Assembly (NCBI RefSeq): GCF_001006305.1
Contig: NZ_LBHJ01000004.1
Location: 248,001-312,000, forward strand
Reading direction: 5' to 3'
Origin: Silvibacterium bohemicum
GTDB taxonomy: Bacteria; Acidobacteriota; Terriglobia; Terriglobales; Acidobacteriaceae
Length of the DNA stretch: 64,000 nt
Below the pieces are notes generated by a model. It was not told where the DNA came from, did not search any database, and was given only the letters and a program-made list of their open reading frames with translations. The position numbers and the translations under genes were made by a program. This document shows, piece by piece, positions 36,698 to 44,318 of this stretch. Each line of letters starts with the position of its first letter. Within the stretch, counting starts at the first letter, position 1.

Positions 36698-38872
36698 ATG
36701 GCAAACTTTTCAGGAAACGTATACCGCGCGAGTATCGCCGCACTTGTTGGCGCGGCAATGCTCGGATCTTCGTGCTCCGTCGCCGCACAGGCTGGATCGC
36801 CGGATGTTTCGCAGCCTACGATTCTGTATGGCGCGGCCTACTACGAGGAGTACATGCCCGCCGATCTGCAGCCGGGCCGGCTGGAGAAGGATGTGGCGCT
36901 GATGCAGGCCGCGGGGATCACCGTGGTACGCATGGGCGAATCGACCTGGAGCCTGTGGGAGCCGACCGACGGCCATTTCGAGTACGCGTGGATGGATCGC
37001 GTGGTGGACGCCATGGGCAAGGCCGGGATCAAAGTCATCATGGGTACGCCGACGTATTCGATTCCCACATGGATGGCGCATGCGCATCCCGAAATCCTGG
37101 CGCGGCCGCTGGGCGATGGCTATGTCGGCTACGGCATGCGGCAGAACATGGACTACGACAATCCAAAGTTCCGTTTCTATGCCGAGCGCATGATTACCAA
37201 CCTGGTCAGCCACTACAAGGGCAATCCAACGGTGATCGGGTGGCAGATCGACAACGAGACCTCGTCCTATGGAGCTTCGAATCCCGATGTCTTCGCCGGG
37301 TTTGTCGATCACCTGAAGAAAAAGTTCGGCACGACCGATGCGCTGAACCAAGCGTGGTTCCTGAATTACTGGGGCGAGGACGTGAACGACTGGGCGGACA
37401 TGCCCACGCGCGACAATGCCACCAGCACGAGCTACAAGCTGGAGTGGACACGCTGGCAGCAGATTCGCGTGACCCGTTATCTCGCGTGGCAGGCGGAATT
37501 GGTGCGCAAAAATCGCGGCCCGGGACAGTTCGTCACTCAGGACTACGGCGGCATGATGCATGCGGACGTAAACGAGCCGGATGTCGCGGCGAATATCGAT
37601 GTAGTCGCCAACAACATCTACCACGGCACGCAGGATCACATGGATGGCGCATGGCAGGCCCTGCAAGGCGATTTCTCCCGCTCGCTCAAACATACGAATT
37701 ATCTGGTGACCGAAACCAACGCACAGACCCTGGGGTGGGATTCGGCGGGGCAGTTCCCTCCGTATGACGGACAGATGCGGTTGGATGTTTATACCGACGT
37801 TTCGAGCGGCGCGAACATGGTCGAGTATTGGCACTGGCACTCGATTCACGCAGGGCAGGAGACCTACTGGAAGGGCGTGCTGAGCCACGACCTGGAGCCG
37901 AATCGCGCGTATGCCGAGGTTTCGCGCGTGGCGCACGAGCTCAAGAAAATCGGACCACAGCTGGCCGACATGAAGATCCGCAATCAGGTGGCGATTCTCT
38001 ATAGCGTGGATTCGCTGAACGGCCTCAGCTTCATGCCGATCGAACGCCAGAACAGCACGGGATGGATTCCAGGCAAGGCCGGTGGGAGCTATGGCAGCCT
38101 TGTCAGCCAGCTTCATCACTCACTCTATATGGCAAACGTGGGATGCGACTTCGTCTTCCCCAGCGCGACCTCTGCGGAACTTTCGCAATATAAGCTGCTG
38201 GTAGTTCCAGCGTTGTATATCGCGGACGATGCGCTGTTGAAGAGGATCGCCGACTACGTTCACAACGGCGGCCATGTGCTGATGACCTTCAAGAGCGGAT
38301 TCGCGAATGAAAACTCCGCGGTGCGTTGGGAGATGGCTCCCGGGCCGCTACGCGAGGCCGCGGGATTCACCTATCAGGAGTTTTCGAACCTGGAGAAGCC
38401 TTTGGCGCTGAAGGGCGATCCCTTTCACGCCGGCGATGAAAACCAGGTGAGCATCTGGGCAGAGTTTCTGCAGCCCACGACTGCGAAGCCGCTGGCGTTC
38501 TACGATCATCCCTTCTTCGGCCGTTGGCCGGCCGTTACGTCGAACCACTTCGGTTCGGGAACACTTACTTACGAGGGGACGGTCCTCTCCGACAAGCTGC
38601 AGGAAGCCGTGGTACGGGATGCACTTCGCAATGCGGGTCTGACGGGACCTGACCAGCAGTTGCCTGCCTCAGTGCGCGTAAAGCATGGAGCCAGCCGCGA
38701 TGGGCACAAGATGCACTACTACCTGAACTATTCGAGCTCCTCCGCTTCCGTCACGTATCCTTACGCGGCAGGAACCGATCTGCTGACGGGGCACTCCATC
38801 GCGCAAGGGCAGGCAGAGACTATTGGCCCGTGGGATCTGATCATTGTGAAGGAGAACGCGCCGCTGCCTTGA
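36698..38872 (+). CDS. GH42 beta-galactosidase, secreted
   Basis: 724 residues. Signal peptide (residues 8-31, ending SVAAQA). TIM barrel: ILYGAAYYEEYMPADLQPGRLEKDVALMQAAGITVVRMGE, acid/base Glu187 (WQIDNETSS), nucleophile Glu339 (LVTETNAQ), then the trimerisation and small C-terminal beta domains. The enzyme removes galactose from beta-galactosides in the periplasm or outside. CAGGAG lies 6 nt before the ATG. Cytosolic GH42 enzymes are more usual; a signal peptide suits a polymer-degrading bacterium. Follows the GH30 gene by 46 nt. Confidence 0.9.
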   Translation: MANFSGNVYRASIAALVGAAMLGSSCSVAAQAGSPDVSQPTILYGAAYYEEYMPADLQPGRLEKDVALMQAAGITVVRMGESTWSLWEPTDGHFEYAWMDRVVDAMGKAGIKVIMGTPTYSIPTWMAHAHPEILARPLGDGYVGYGMRQNMDYDNPKFRFYAERMITNLVSHYKGNPTVIGWQIDNETSSYGASNPDVFAGFVDHLKKKFGTTDALNQAWFLNYWGEDVNDWADMPTRDNATSTSYKLEWTRWQQIRVTRYLAWQAELVRKNRGPGQFVTQDYGGMMHADVNEPDVAANIDVVANNIYHGTQDHMDGAWQALQGDFSRSLKHTNYLVTETNAQTLGWDSAGQFPPYDGQMRLDVYTDVSSGANMVEYWHWHSIHAGQETYWKGVLSHDLEPNRAYAEVSRVAHELKKIGPQLADMKIRNQVAILYSVDSLNGLSFMPIERQNSTGWIPGKAGGSYGSLVSQLHHSLYMANVGCDFVFPSATSAELSQYKLLVVPALYIADDALLKRIADYVHNGGHVLMTFKSGFANENSAVRWEMAPGPLREAAGFTYQEFSNLEKPLALKGDPFHAGDENQVSIWAEFLQPTTAKPLAFYDHPFFGRWPAVTSNHFGSGTLTYEGTVLSDKLQEAVVRDALRNAGLTGPDQQLPASVRVKHGASRDGHKMHYYLNYSSSSASVTYPYAAGTDLLTGHSIAQGQAETIGPWDLIIVKENAPLP

Positions 38873-38881
38873 TAATGCCTT

Positions 38882-39724
38882 ATGGACGAGGCACTTCCTT
38901 CCCGAACGGCACTGCGCGTAGCTTTACGGCGGGCCGCGCACCAGATCTACGATTCGCCGGTAGTCTTTTCCGATCCGATCGCCGTGCAGATTCTCGGCAA
39001 GAGATATGCCGAGGAGCTGTCGCTCACGCGATTCCGGCTGGAGAAGCCGTTTTCCGTAGGCCTGCGAGCGTTTCTCGTATCGCGCAGCCTCTACGCAGAG
39101 GCAAACCTGGCGCGCGCCGTTGCCGCAGGCGTAACGCAGTACGTGCTGCTGGGCGCGGGACTCGACACCTTTGCCTATCGCAATCCGCATCCGCAGTTGC
39201 GAGTCTTCGAGGTCGATCATCCCGCGACCCAAGCGTGGAAGCGCGAGCTGCTGCAGGAGAACAGCATCTCTATCCCCGGCAATGTTCACCATGTGCCGGT
39301 CAACTTTGAACGACAGTCTCTGGACACGGAGTTAGAGCGGGCAGGCTTCGAGATGCAGGCGCCAGCCTTCTTTGCGTGGCTGGGCGTGGTGCCATATCTC
39401 ACACTGGATGCATTTCGCTCCACAGTGAAGTTTCTCGCCGCAAGACCTGAAGGAAGCGGCGTGGTTCTGGACTATGGCCAGCCACGAGAGATGCTGCCCC
39501 CGCTCGAACAGCTGGCCCGTGATTCGCTGGCCGCGCGCGTACAGCTGGCGAACGAGCCCTTCCAGCTCTTCTTTACTCCGGAGCACATTCGCGAGGAGCT
39601 CTCCGAGTTCCGAAGCGTTGAGGATATTGGGTCGGATCAGATCAACGCGCTCTACTTCGCTGGCCGCTCGGATCAACTTGGCGTGCGGGGCGCATCCGGC
39701 CGGATGCTTTGCGCCTGGAGATAG
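38882..39724 (+). CDS. SAM-dependent methyltransferase, TIGR00027/LCM type
   Basis: 280 residues, class I Rossmann fold. The SAM motif is YVLLGAGLDTFAYR (about residues 87-100), followed by VFEVDHPATQAWKRELL. This is the leucine carboxyl methyltransferase-like family with actinobacterial and acidobacterial members, of mostly unknown substrate. 9 nt after the GH42 stop, so it is in the same transcript, though no link to sugar breakdown is evident. Start at ATG 38882 has no clear ribosome-binding site. Confidence 0.82.
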   Translation: MDEALPSRTALRVALRRAAHQIYDSPVVFSDPIAVQILGKRYAEELSLTRFRLEKPFSVGLRAFLVSRSLYAEANLARAVAAGVTQYVLLGAGLDTFAYRNPHPQLRVFEVDHPATQAWKRELLQENSISIPGNVHHVPVNFERQSLDTELERAGFEMQAPAFFAWLGVVPYLTLDAFRSTVKFLAARPEGSGVVLDYGQPREMLPPLEQLARDSLAARVQLANEPFQLFFTPEHIREELSEFRSVEDIGSDQINALYFAGRSDQLGVRGASGRMLCAWR

Positions 39725-39812
39725 CGCGAATGCCGGCGAGTTCGGCCCCGGCGAGCTCCTGATACCGAGTCTAGCCACTTAGACCCGCATCCAATAGAGT
39801 GGATATAAGGGA

Positions 39813-40865
39813 ATGGAAGCTTTAGCCACTTCGTCTGACGGCACTCTGATCGAAGGATCGAGCGATCGCCGCACAGGCCTGATCGACCGTCATGGGCGCT
39901 CCATCACCGACTTGCGCGTCTCGGTAACCGACCGCTGCAACTACCGCTGCGTCTACTGCCGGACAGGTAATGAAGGCGCGCAGTATGCGGAGCTGCCCAT
40001 TGCGGATTATCTGCGTCTGGTGCGGGTCTTTGTCGGGCTGGGCATCGAGAAGGTGCGCCTGACTGGCGGCGAACCGCTGCTTCGAGAAGGTCTGATAGAT
40101 CTTGTTCGCCAGCTAGCAGATTTGCGCACCATACAAGGCCAGCCGCTGGATCTGGCGATCACGACCAATGGGCATCTGCTGGCTGATCAGGCGCAGCGAT
40201 TGAAAGATGCCGGCTTGAGCCGCATTACCGTAAGCATGGATGCCGTCGATCCGGACACCTTCACGCGGATTACCCGAGTTCCCGGCAGTTTCAATCGCGT
40301 GTTGGACGGGATCAAGGCGGCACAACGCGCAGAGCTAGGTCCTGTGAAAGTGAACTGCGTAGTGCTGCGCGGCTTCAATGACAACCAGATTGTTCCCTTT
40401 GCAGAGTTCTCGCGGGAGCACGGCGTCATCGTCCGCTTCATCGAGTTTATGCCTCTCGAAGAGGACCGGCTGTGGACTCCCGACAGCGTGGTGCCGTATT
40501 CGGAAGTAATCGCGCGGCTCGAAGACTTTCGTCCACTCGTGAAGCTGCCACCAACGACGCCCGGAGAGACCGCGGTGCGCTTCACCTTTGACGATGGACT
40601 CGGCGAGATCGGAATCATCGCGCCGGTATCGCGTGCGTTCTGCGGAGCCTGCAGCCGAATCCGGCTGACCTCCGACGGAAAGATTCGCACCTGCCTCTTT
40701 TCGCAGACCGATCACGACATCTACGGAGTGATGCAGCGTGGCGGGAGCGATGAGGATCTGGCCTTGTTTATCGCCCGGACCGTGGCCATGAAAGAAGCCC
40801 GGCACCACATCGGCGAACCGGGCTTTCTGAAACCATCTCGCAGCATGGTCCATATCGGCGGCTAA
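39813..40865 (+). CDS. moaA: GTP 3',8-cyclase
   Basis: 350 residues, radical SAM. The cluster motif C42-x3-C46-x2-C49 (TDRCNYRCVYC) is complete, and the second 4Fe-4S site is in CGACSRIRLTSDGKIRTC. TGGEPLLREGL follows. MoaA, with MoaC, converts GTP to cyclic pyranopterin monophosphate, the first step of molybdenum cofactor synthesis. The C-terminal GG of MoaA is present (MVHIGG). No other mo genes are in the window, so they must lie elsewhere. The gene ends 17 nt from the convergent aminotransferase gene. Confidence 0.95.
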   Translation: MEALATSSDGTLIEGSSDRRTGLIDRHGRSITDLRVSVTDRCNYRCVYCRTGNEGAQYAELPIADYLRLVRVFVGLGIEKVRLTGGEPLLREGLIDLVRQLADLRTIQGQPLDLAITTNGHLLADQAQRLKDAGLSRITVSMDAVDPDTFTRITRVPGSFNRVLDGIKAAQRAELGPVKVNCVVLRGFNDNQIVPFAEFSREHGVIVRFIEFMPLEEDRLWTPDSVVPYSEVIARLEDFRPLVKLPPTTPGETAVRFTFDDGLGEIGIIAPVSRAFCGACSRIRLTSDGKIRTCLFSQTDHDIYGVMQRGGSDEDLALFIARTVAMKEARHHIGEPGFLKPSRSMVHIGG

Positions 40866-40882
40866 GCTTTCGCCAATCTTGC

Positions 40883-41998
40883 TTAATCGAGCATTCTCAG
40901 CCCACTTCGCAGGGCCTTGCCGACCTCGGAGATCTGCGCTTGCGAAAGGCGATTGAAGAAAGGCAGCGCCAAAGTGCGAGCCGACTCGCTTTCCGTCACC
41001 GGCAAATGGGTCTCCCGCCACTCCGCATAGCTGGGCTGGAGATGAATAGGCGCGAAATAGCGCGCACATCCAATGCCTTCGCTTTGCAAATAGCTCATTA
41101 GCTTGTCGCGGTGGTGTGCGGTGAAATTCCCAGCTAGTCGAACTACGTAGACAAACCAGCTGATCCGGCTGCCCGCAACATGAATAGGCGGCAAAATCAG
41201 TTCACGTATGTCTTCGAGCTCGCGGTGGTAGGCTTTAGCTACTTCTTCGCGCCTGCTCAGAATTTCTGAGATACGCTTCAGCTGTTCGATGCCCAAGGCG
41301 CAGTTGATTTCGGAGATGCGGTAGTTGTAGCCGATTTCCTGATGCTGAAACCAATCGTCTGAGTCGTAGCGGCCCTGGTTGCGCAGAGCGCGCATCCTGC
41401 AAGCGAGGGCAACGTCGCCAGTCACGATCATCCCGCCTTCGCCGGTAGTGACCTGCTTGTTGGGATAAAAGGCAAAGACCGCCGCGTGGCCGAAACTACC
41501 TGCCTGGCATCCTTTGTATTCTGCTCCAACGGCCTCGCAGGCGTCTTCGATGACGAAAAGATCGTGGCGTTTAGCGATAGCGAGAATCGCATCTATCGGC
41601 AGCGGTACACCGAAGCTGTGCACGGCCATAATGGCACGCGTCCTGGGCGTAATTGCTGCTTCAATCTTTTCGGGATCGAGATTGAGGGTGTGCGGCTCGA
41701 TGTCGACGAAGACCGGCCGCGCCCGTTCGTAGCGAATAGCGTTGGCCGCGGCGATGAAGGTGAAGGAGGGAACGATGACTTCGTCTTCATCGCCGATACC
41801 GAGAGCGCGAACGCAGAGATGAAGACCACTGGTGCCGGAGTTCACGGCTACCGCATGCGGCATGCCGACATAGGATGCCATAGCATGCTCGAACTCTTCG
41901 AGCTTCGGGCCCAGGCTAAGCCGTGACGTGCGCAGCACCGCAGTGACGGCTTCGATTTCGGCCTCGGTGATGTCGGGCTGTGAGAGTGGAATCTTCAT
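40883..41998 (-). CDS. DegT/DnrJ/EryC1 sugar aminotransferase (LegC/PseC-like)
   Basis: 371 residues, PLP fold-type I. Lys181 in FYPNKQVTTGEGG is the cofactor lysine; VNSGTSGLHL and EDACEAVGAEYKG complete the site. It transfers an amino group to a 4-keto nucleotide sugar. Third gene of an operon after a 4,6-dehydratase and a hydrolysing 2-epimerase (16-nt gap), which suggests 4-amination in a di-N-acetyl sugar or nonulosonate route. No acetyltransferase follows. Start at ATG 41998. Confidence 0.85.
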   Translation of the reverse strand: MKIPLSQPDITEAEIEAVTAVLRTSRLSLGPKLEEFEHAMASYVGMPHAVAVNSGTSGLHLCVRALGIGDEDEVIVPSFTFIAAANAIRYERARPVFVDIEPHTLNLDPEKIEAAITPRTRAIMAVHSFGVPLPIDAILAIAKRHDLFVIEDACEAVGAEYKGCQAGSFGHAAVFAFYPNKQVTTGEGGMIVTGDVALACRMRALRNQGRYDSDDWFQHQEIGYNYRISEINCALGIEQLKRISEILSRREEVAKAYHRELEDIRELILPPIHVAGSRISWFVYVVRLAGNFTAHHRDKLMSYLQSEGIGCARYFAPIHLQPSYAEWRETHLPVTESESARTLALPFFNRLSQAQISEVGKALRSGLRMLD

Positions 41999-42014
41999 AC
42001 CGATATATTTTCGA

Positions 42015-43172
42015 TCAGACTGGCAGCTCCGGAGCGCGCTTGATTAACAGCCCATCGCCGAGCGGGATCTCAGTAAGAACACGCACGATGCGTTCGGTAG
42101 CATGACCATCGCCGTAAGGGTTTTCCATGCCGGCAAGTGAGTTTCGGAAGGCCTCACTGCCTGCCCGAGCCATTTTTTCGAGAATATCCGCGCTCTCGGG
42201 AGCGGCATCGAGAACATTCTTCGCCCTCTCTCTTCCCTTCTGACGAAATCCGACATTGACGGTAGGAAGTGCGAAGGACGCAGTCTCCATGATGCCGCTG
42301 CTGGAATTGCCGATCAGCATCTTCACACAGCGAAGGAGGCTCCAATAGGTCACCGCATTGAGATTGACGAAGACACGGCAACCCTCTCGGTGGCCGAGGA
42401 GTTCGCTTGTCCGCTGAATGAGGTGATGACTGCCGGCATCGGCATTGGGATAGCAAAAGAACAATCGATCGGTTACATTTTCGAGCGCGGAGAACAACGC
42501 TTCTGCTTCTTCGGTAGTTTCGCGGCGCAGCGTCACCGGATGATATGCAACCAGGATAGGCGGCTGCGCAAGATCGATTCCCAGACGCTCTTCCAACTGC
42601 TGCCGACTCAGAAGAGTGCTGCGGCGCGAGTGATCGAGCGACGGCGCACCGGCGCGATGCACACGCCACTCCTCCTCTCCCATGGCGATAACGCGGGCGC
42701 GAGCCTGAGCTGTCGAAGTGAAGTGAATATGACTCATCTTGGTGAGCGCGTTGCGTACCGCGTCATCGATGGCTCCTTCACTGATTTCGCCGCCCTCGAT
42801 GTGGGCAATGGGAATGCGCAGCGCCAGCGCAACCGAGGCAGGTGCGAGCATTTCGTAGCGATCGGCGATGAGAAGAAGGATGTCGGGGCGGATGCGTCCG
42901 AGCAAATCGGCGAGGCTTTGCACGGCAATGCCGATGGTCTTGGCCATGCCGATATCAGTATCAGAGCCAAGCAGGCATTCCACGCGGCCAGCGAGCAGAA
43001 AGCCATCTTTCTCGATCTCTTGAACCGTCGATCCAAAGGCCGGCGAGAGATGCGAGGCCATGGCGATCAGTCGCAGGTCCACATCGGGATGCGCGGCAAG
43101 GTCCTTAAGCGGCCAATAGAGATGGCTATAGTCGGCGCGCGAGCTGGTGATTACCGCAATAGTGCGCTTCAT
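42015..43172 (-). CDS. UDP-sugar 2-epimerase, hydrolysing (NeuC/LegG-like)
   Basis: 385 residues, GT-B fold. TSSRADYSHLYWPLKDL is the N-terminal motif; the UDP site includes LLIADRYEMLAP, IAHIEGGEISEG, and LIGNSSSGIMETASF. It differs from WecB-type non-hydrolysing enzymes in the SRADY start and matches NeuC/LegG. LegG removes UDP from 2,4-diacetamido-trideoxyglucose to give the manno sugar. The ATG overlaps the dehydratase stop by 4 nt (43169-43172), so translation is coupled. Confidence 0.85.
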   Translation of the reverse strand: MKRTIAVITSSRADYSHLYWPLKDLAAHPDVDLRLIAMASHLSPAFGSTVQEIEKDGFLLAGRVECLLGSDTDIGMAKTIGIAVQSLADLLGRIRPDILLLIADRYEMLAPASVALALRIPIAHIEGGEISEGAIDDAVRNALTKMSHIHFTSTAQARARVIAMGEEEWRVHRAGAPSLDHSRRSTLLSRQQLEERLGIDLAQPPILVAYHPVTLRRETTEEAEALFSALENVTDRLFFCYPNADAGSHHLIQRTSELLGHREGCRVFVNLNAVTYWSLLRCVKMLIGNSSSGIMETASFALPTVNVGFRQKGRERAKNVLDAAPESADILEKMARAGSEAFRNSLAGMENPYGDGHATERIVRVLTEIPLGDGLLIKRAPELPV

Positions 43173-44278
43173 CGACCGATTCTCCCGGTCGCATATTCCT
43201 GAAGGTTGGCTTGAATGACCTCGCTCGGCCGGTAGGCAGGCACAAGTTGCGAAACAATGCGCAGCAGCTGAGGCAAGTTCCTATCCTGGACGGCTTGTTT
43301 CAGATCACTGAGCGCGTGTACAAGTTCCTCCCGATGTACAGTGGGGCTGGCAATCATACGCAGCGGGGATTCACTATCGGCTAGAAACGCTTCGTCCTCT
43401 GCGATCAGCTTTTCGGTCAGCTTGTCTCCGGGCCTTAGGCCGGTAAAAGTGACTGCGGACAGATGCGAATTCTTGACATTGGCCAGCATGCGGCGGGCTA
43501 TTTCTTCGATGCGGATCGGATCTCTCAGCATCGGCACCAAGATGCCGGTGGAAAATTCATCCCCAAGCGCGAGCAATAGCAATTGCGCAGCATGCTGCAT
43601 GGTGAGGAAATAGCGGCTGGCCCGCGGATGGGTGACGGTGAGCGGCTCGCCGCGATCGATCTGGCTTTGGAAGAGCGGCAGGACGCTGCCTTGAGAGCCT
43701 AGAACGTTGCCGAGTCGCACCGCCTTGAGTCGGGTCGCGTCCGACTGCATGGCAAGAACGATCAGCTCCGCGATTCGTTTGGACGCACCCATGATGCTGG
43801 CCGGCTCAACTGCCTTGTCGGTGGAAACTACTACCAGTTGTTGAACGCGATGCCGGATTGCGCTTTTTACCAACGTGAAAGTTCCTAGGATATTGTTTTG
43901 AGCAGCCGCAAACGGATTGAGTTCCATCAGCGGTACGTGTTTGAAGGCTGCCGTGTGGAAGACAATCTCCGGACGGTATCGTTCGAGAAGTTCGTCCAGT
44001 AAAGATTGATCGCAGACGCTGCCCAAAACCGCATTATGAGGCGCGCGGAGGTCCCGATCGATGCGATAGAGGCTCTGCTCAGACGCATCGAAAAGGATGA
44101 CACGGCGCGGCTGATGCTCACTTATCTCATGGGCGAGCGTCGACCCGATAGACCCGCCTGCTCCGGTGATAAGGATGGTTTTGCCGGCAATGTTTTCCGG
44201 CAAAGGCATCGGCACCGATGGAGCGGGAATCATCGCCAGGATCGATTCCCATTGCTTTGGCTGGTCCTGCTGCATCAT
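43169..44278 (-). CDS. UDP-GlcNAc 4,6-dehydratase-like (soluble CapD/PglF type)
   Basis: 369 residues, SDR fold without the N-terminal membrane part. TILITGAGGSIGSTLAHEI binds NAD; the catalytic set is STDKAV..MGASKR, where Met replaces the usual Tyr, as in FlaA1/WbpM/PglF enzymes. LegB is this type. It makes a 4-keto-6-deoxy UDP-sugar. First gene of the three-gene operon; the start at ATG 44278 lies 40 bp from the divergent gene at 44319, so both promoters share that gap. An in-frame start one codon later is possible. Confidence 0.85.
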   Translation of the reverse strand: MMQQDQPKQWESILAMIPAPSVPMPLPENIAGKTILITGAGGSIGSTLAHEISEHQPRRVILFDASEQSLYRIDRDLRAPHNAVLGSVCDQSLLDELLERYRPEIVFHTAAFKHVPLMELNPFAAAQNNILGTFTLVKSAIRHRVQQLVVVSTDKAVEPASIMGASKRIAELIVLAMQSDATRLKAVRLGNVLGSQGSVLPLFQSQIDRGEPLTVTHPRASRYFLTMQHAAQLLLLALGDEFSTGILVPMLRDPIRIEEIARRMLANVKNSHLSAVTFTGLRPGDKLTEKLIAEDEAFLADSESPLRMIASPTVHREELVHALSDLKQAVQDRNLPQLLRIVSQLVPAYRPSEVIQANLQEYATGRIGR

Positions 44279-44301
44279 TCCAGTCTATCTTTTCCCTCTT
44301 C

Positions 44302-44307
44302 TATAAT
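44302..44307 (+). promoter_or_regulatory. -10 element TATAAT before the TPR/FG-GAP gene
   Basis: A consensus -10 hexamer ending 11 nt before ATG 44319, in the 40-bp gap between divergent genes. No good -35 element is seen at 17 nt. Confidence 0.5.
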
Positions 44308-44318
44308 TGGCCGCGACG

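Noticed and set aside
36710-38119. Long minus-strand frame (469 codons) inside the GH42 gene
   Set aside because: It is the codon-position shadow of a GC-rich gene; GH42 with both catalytic Glu is on the plus strand. A 365-codon plus-strand frame at 36670-37767 is rejected for the same reason.
42390-43202. 270-codon plus-strand frame opposite the 2-epimerase gene
   Set aside because: The LegG/NeuC motifs are on the minus strand in an operon; the antisense frame shows no family pattern.
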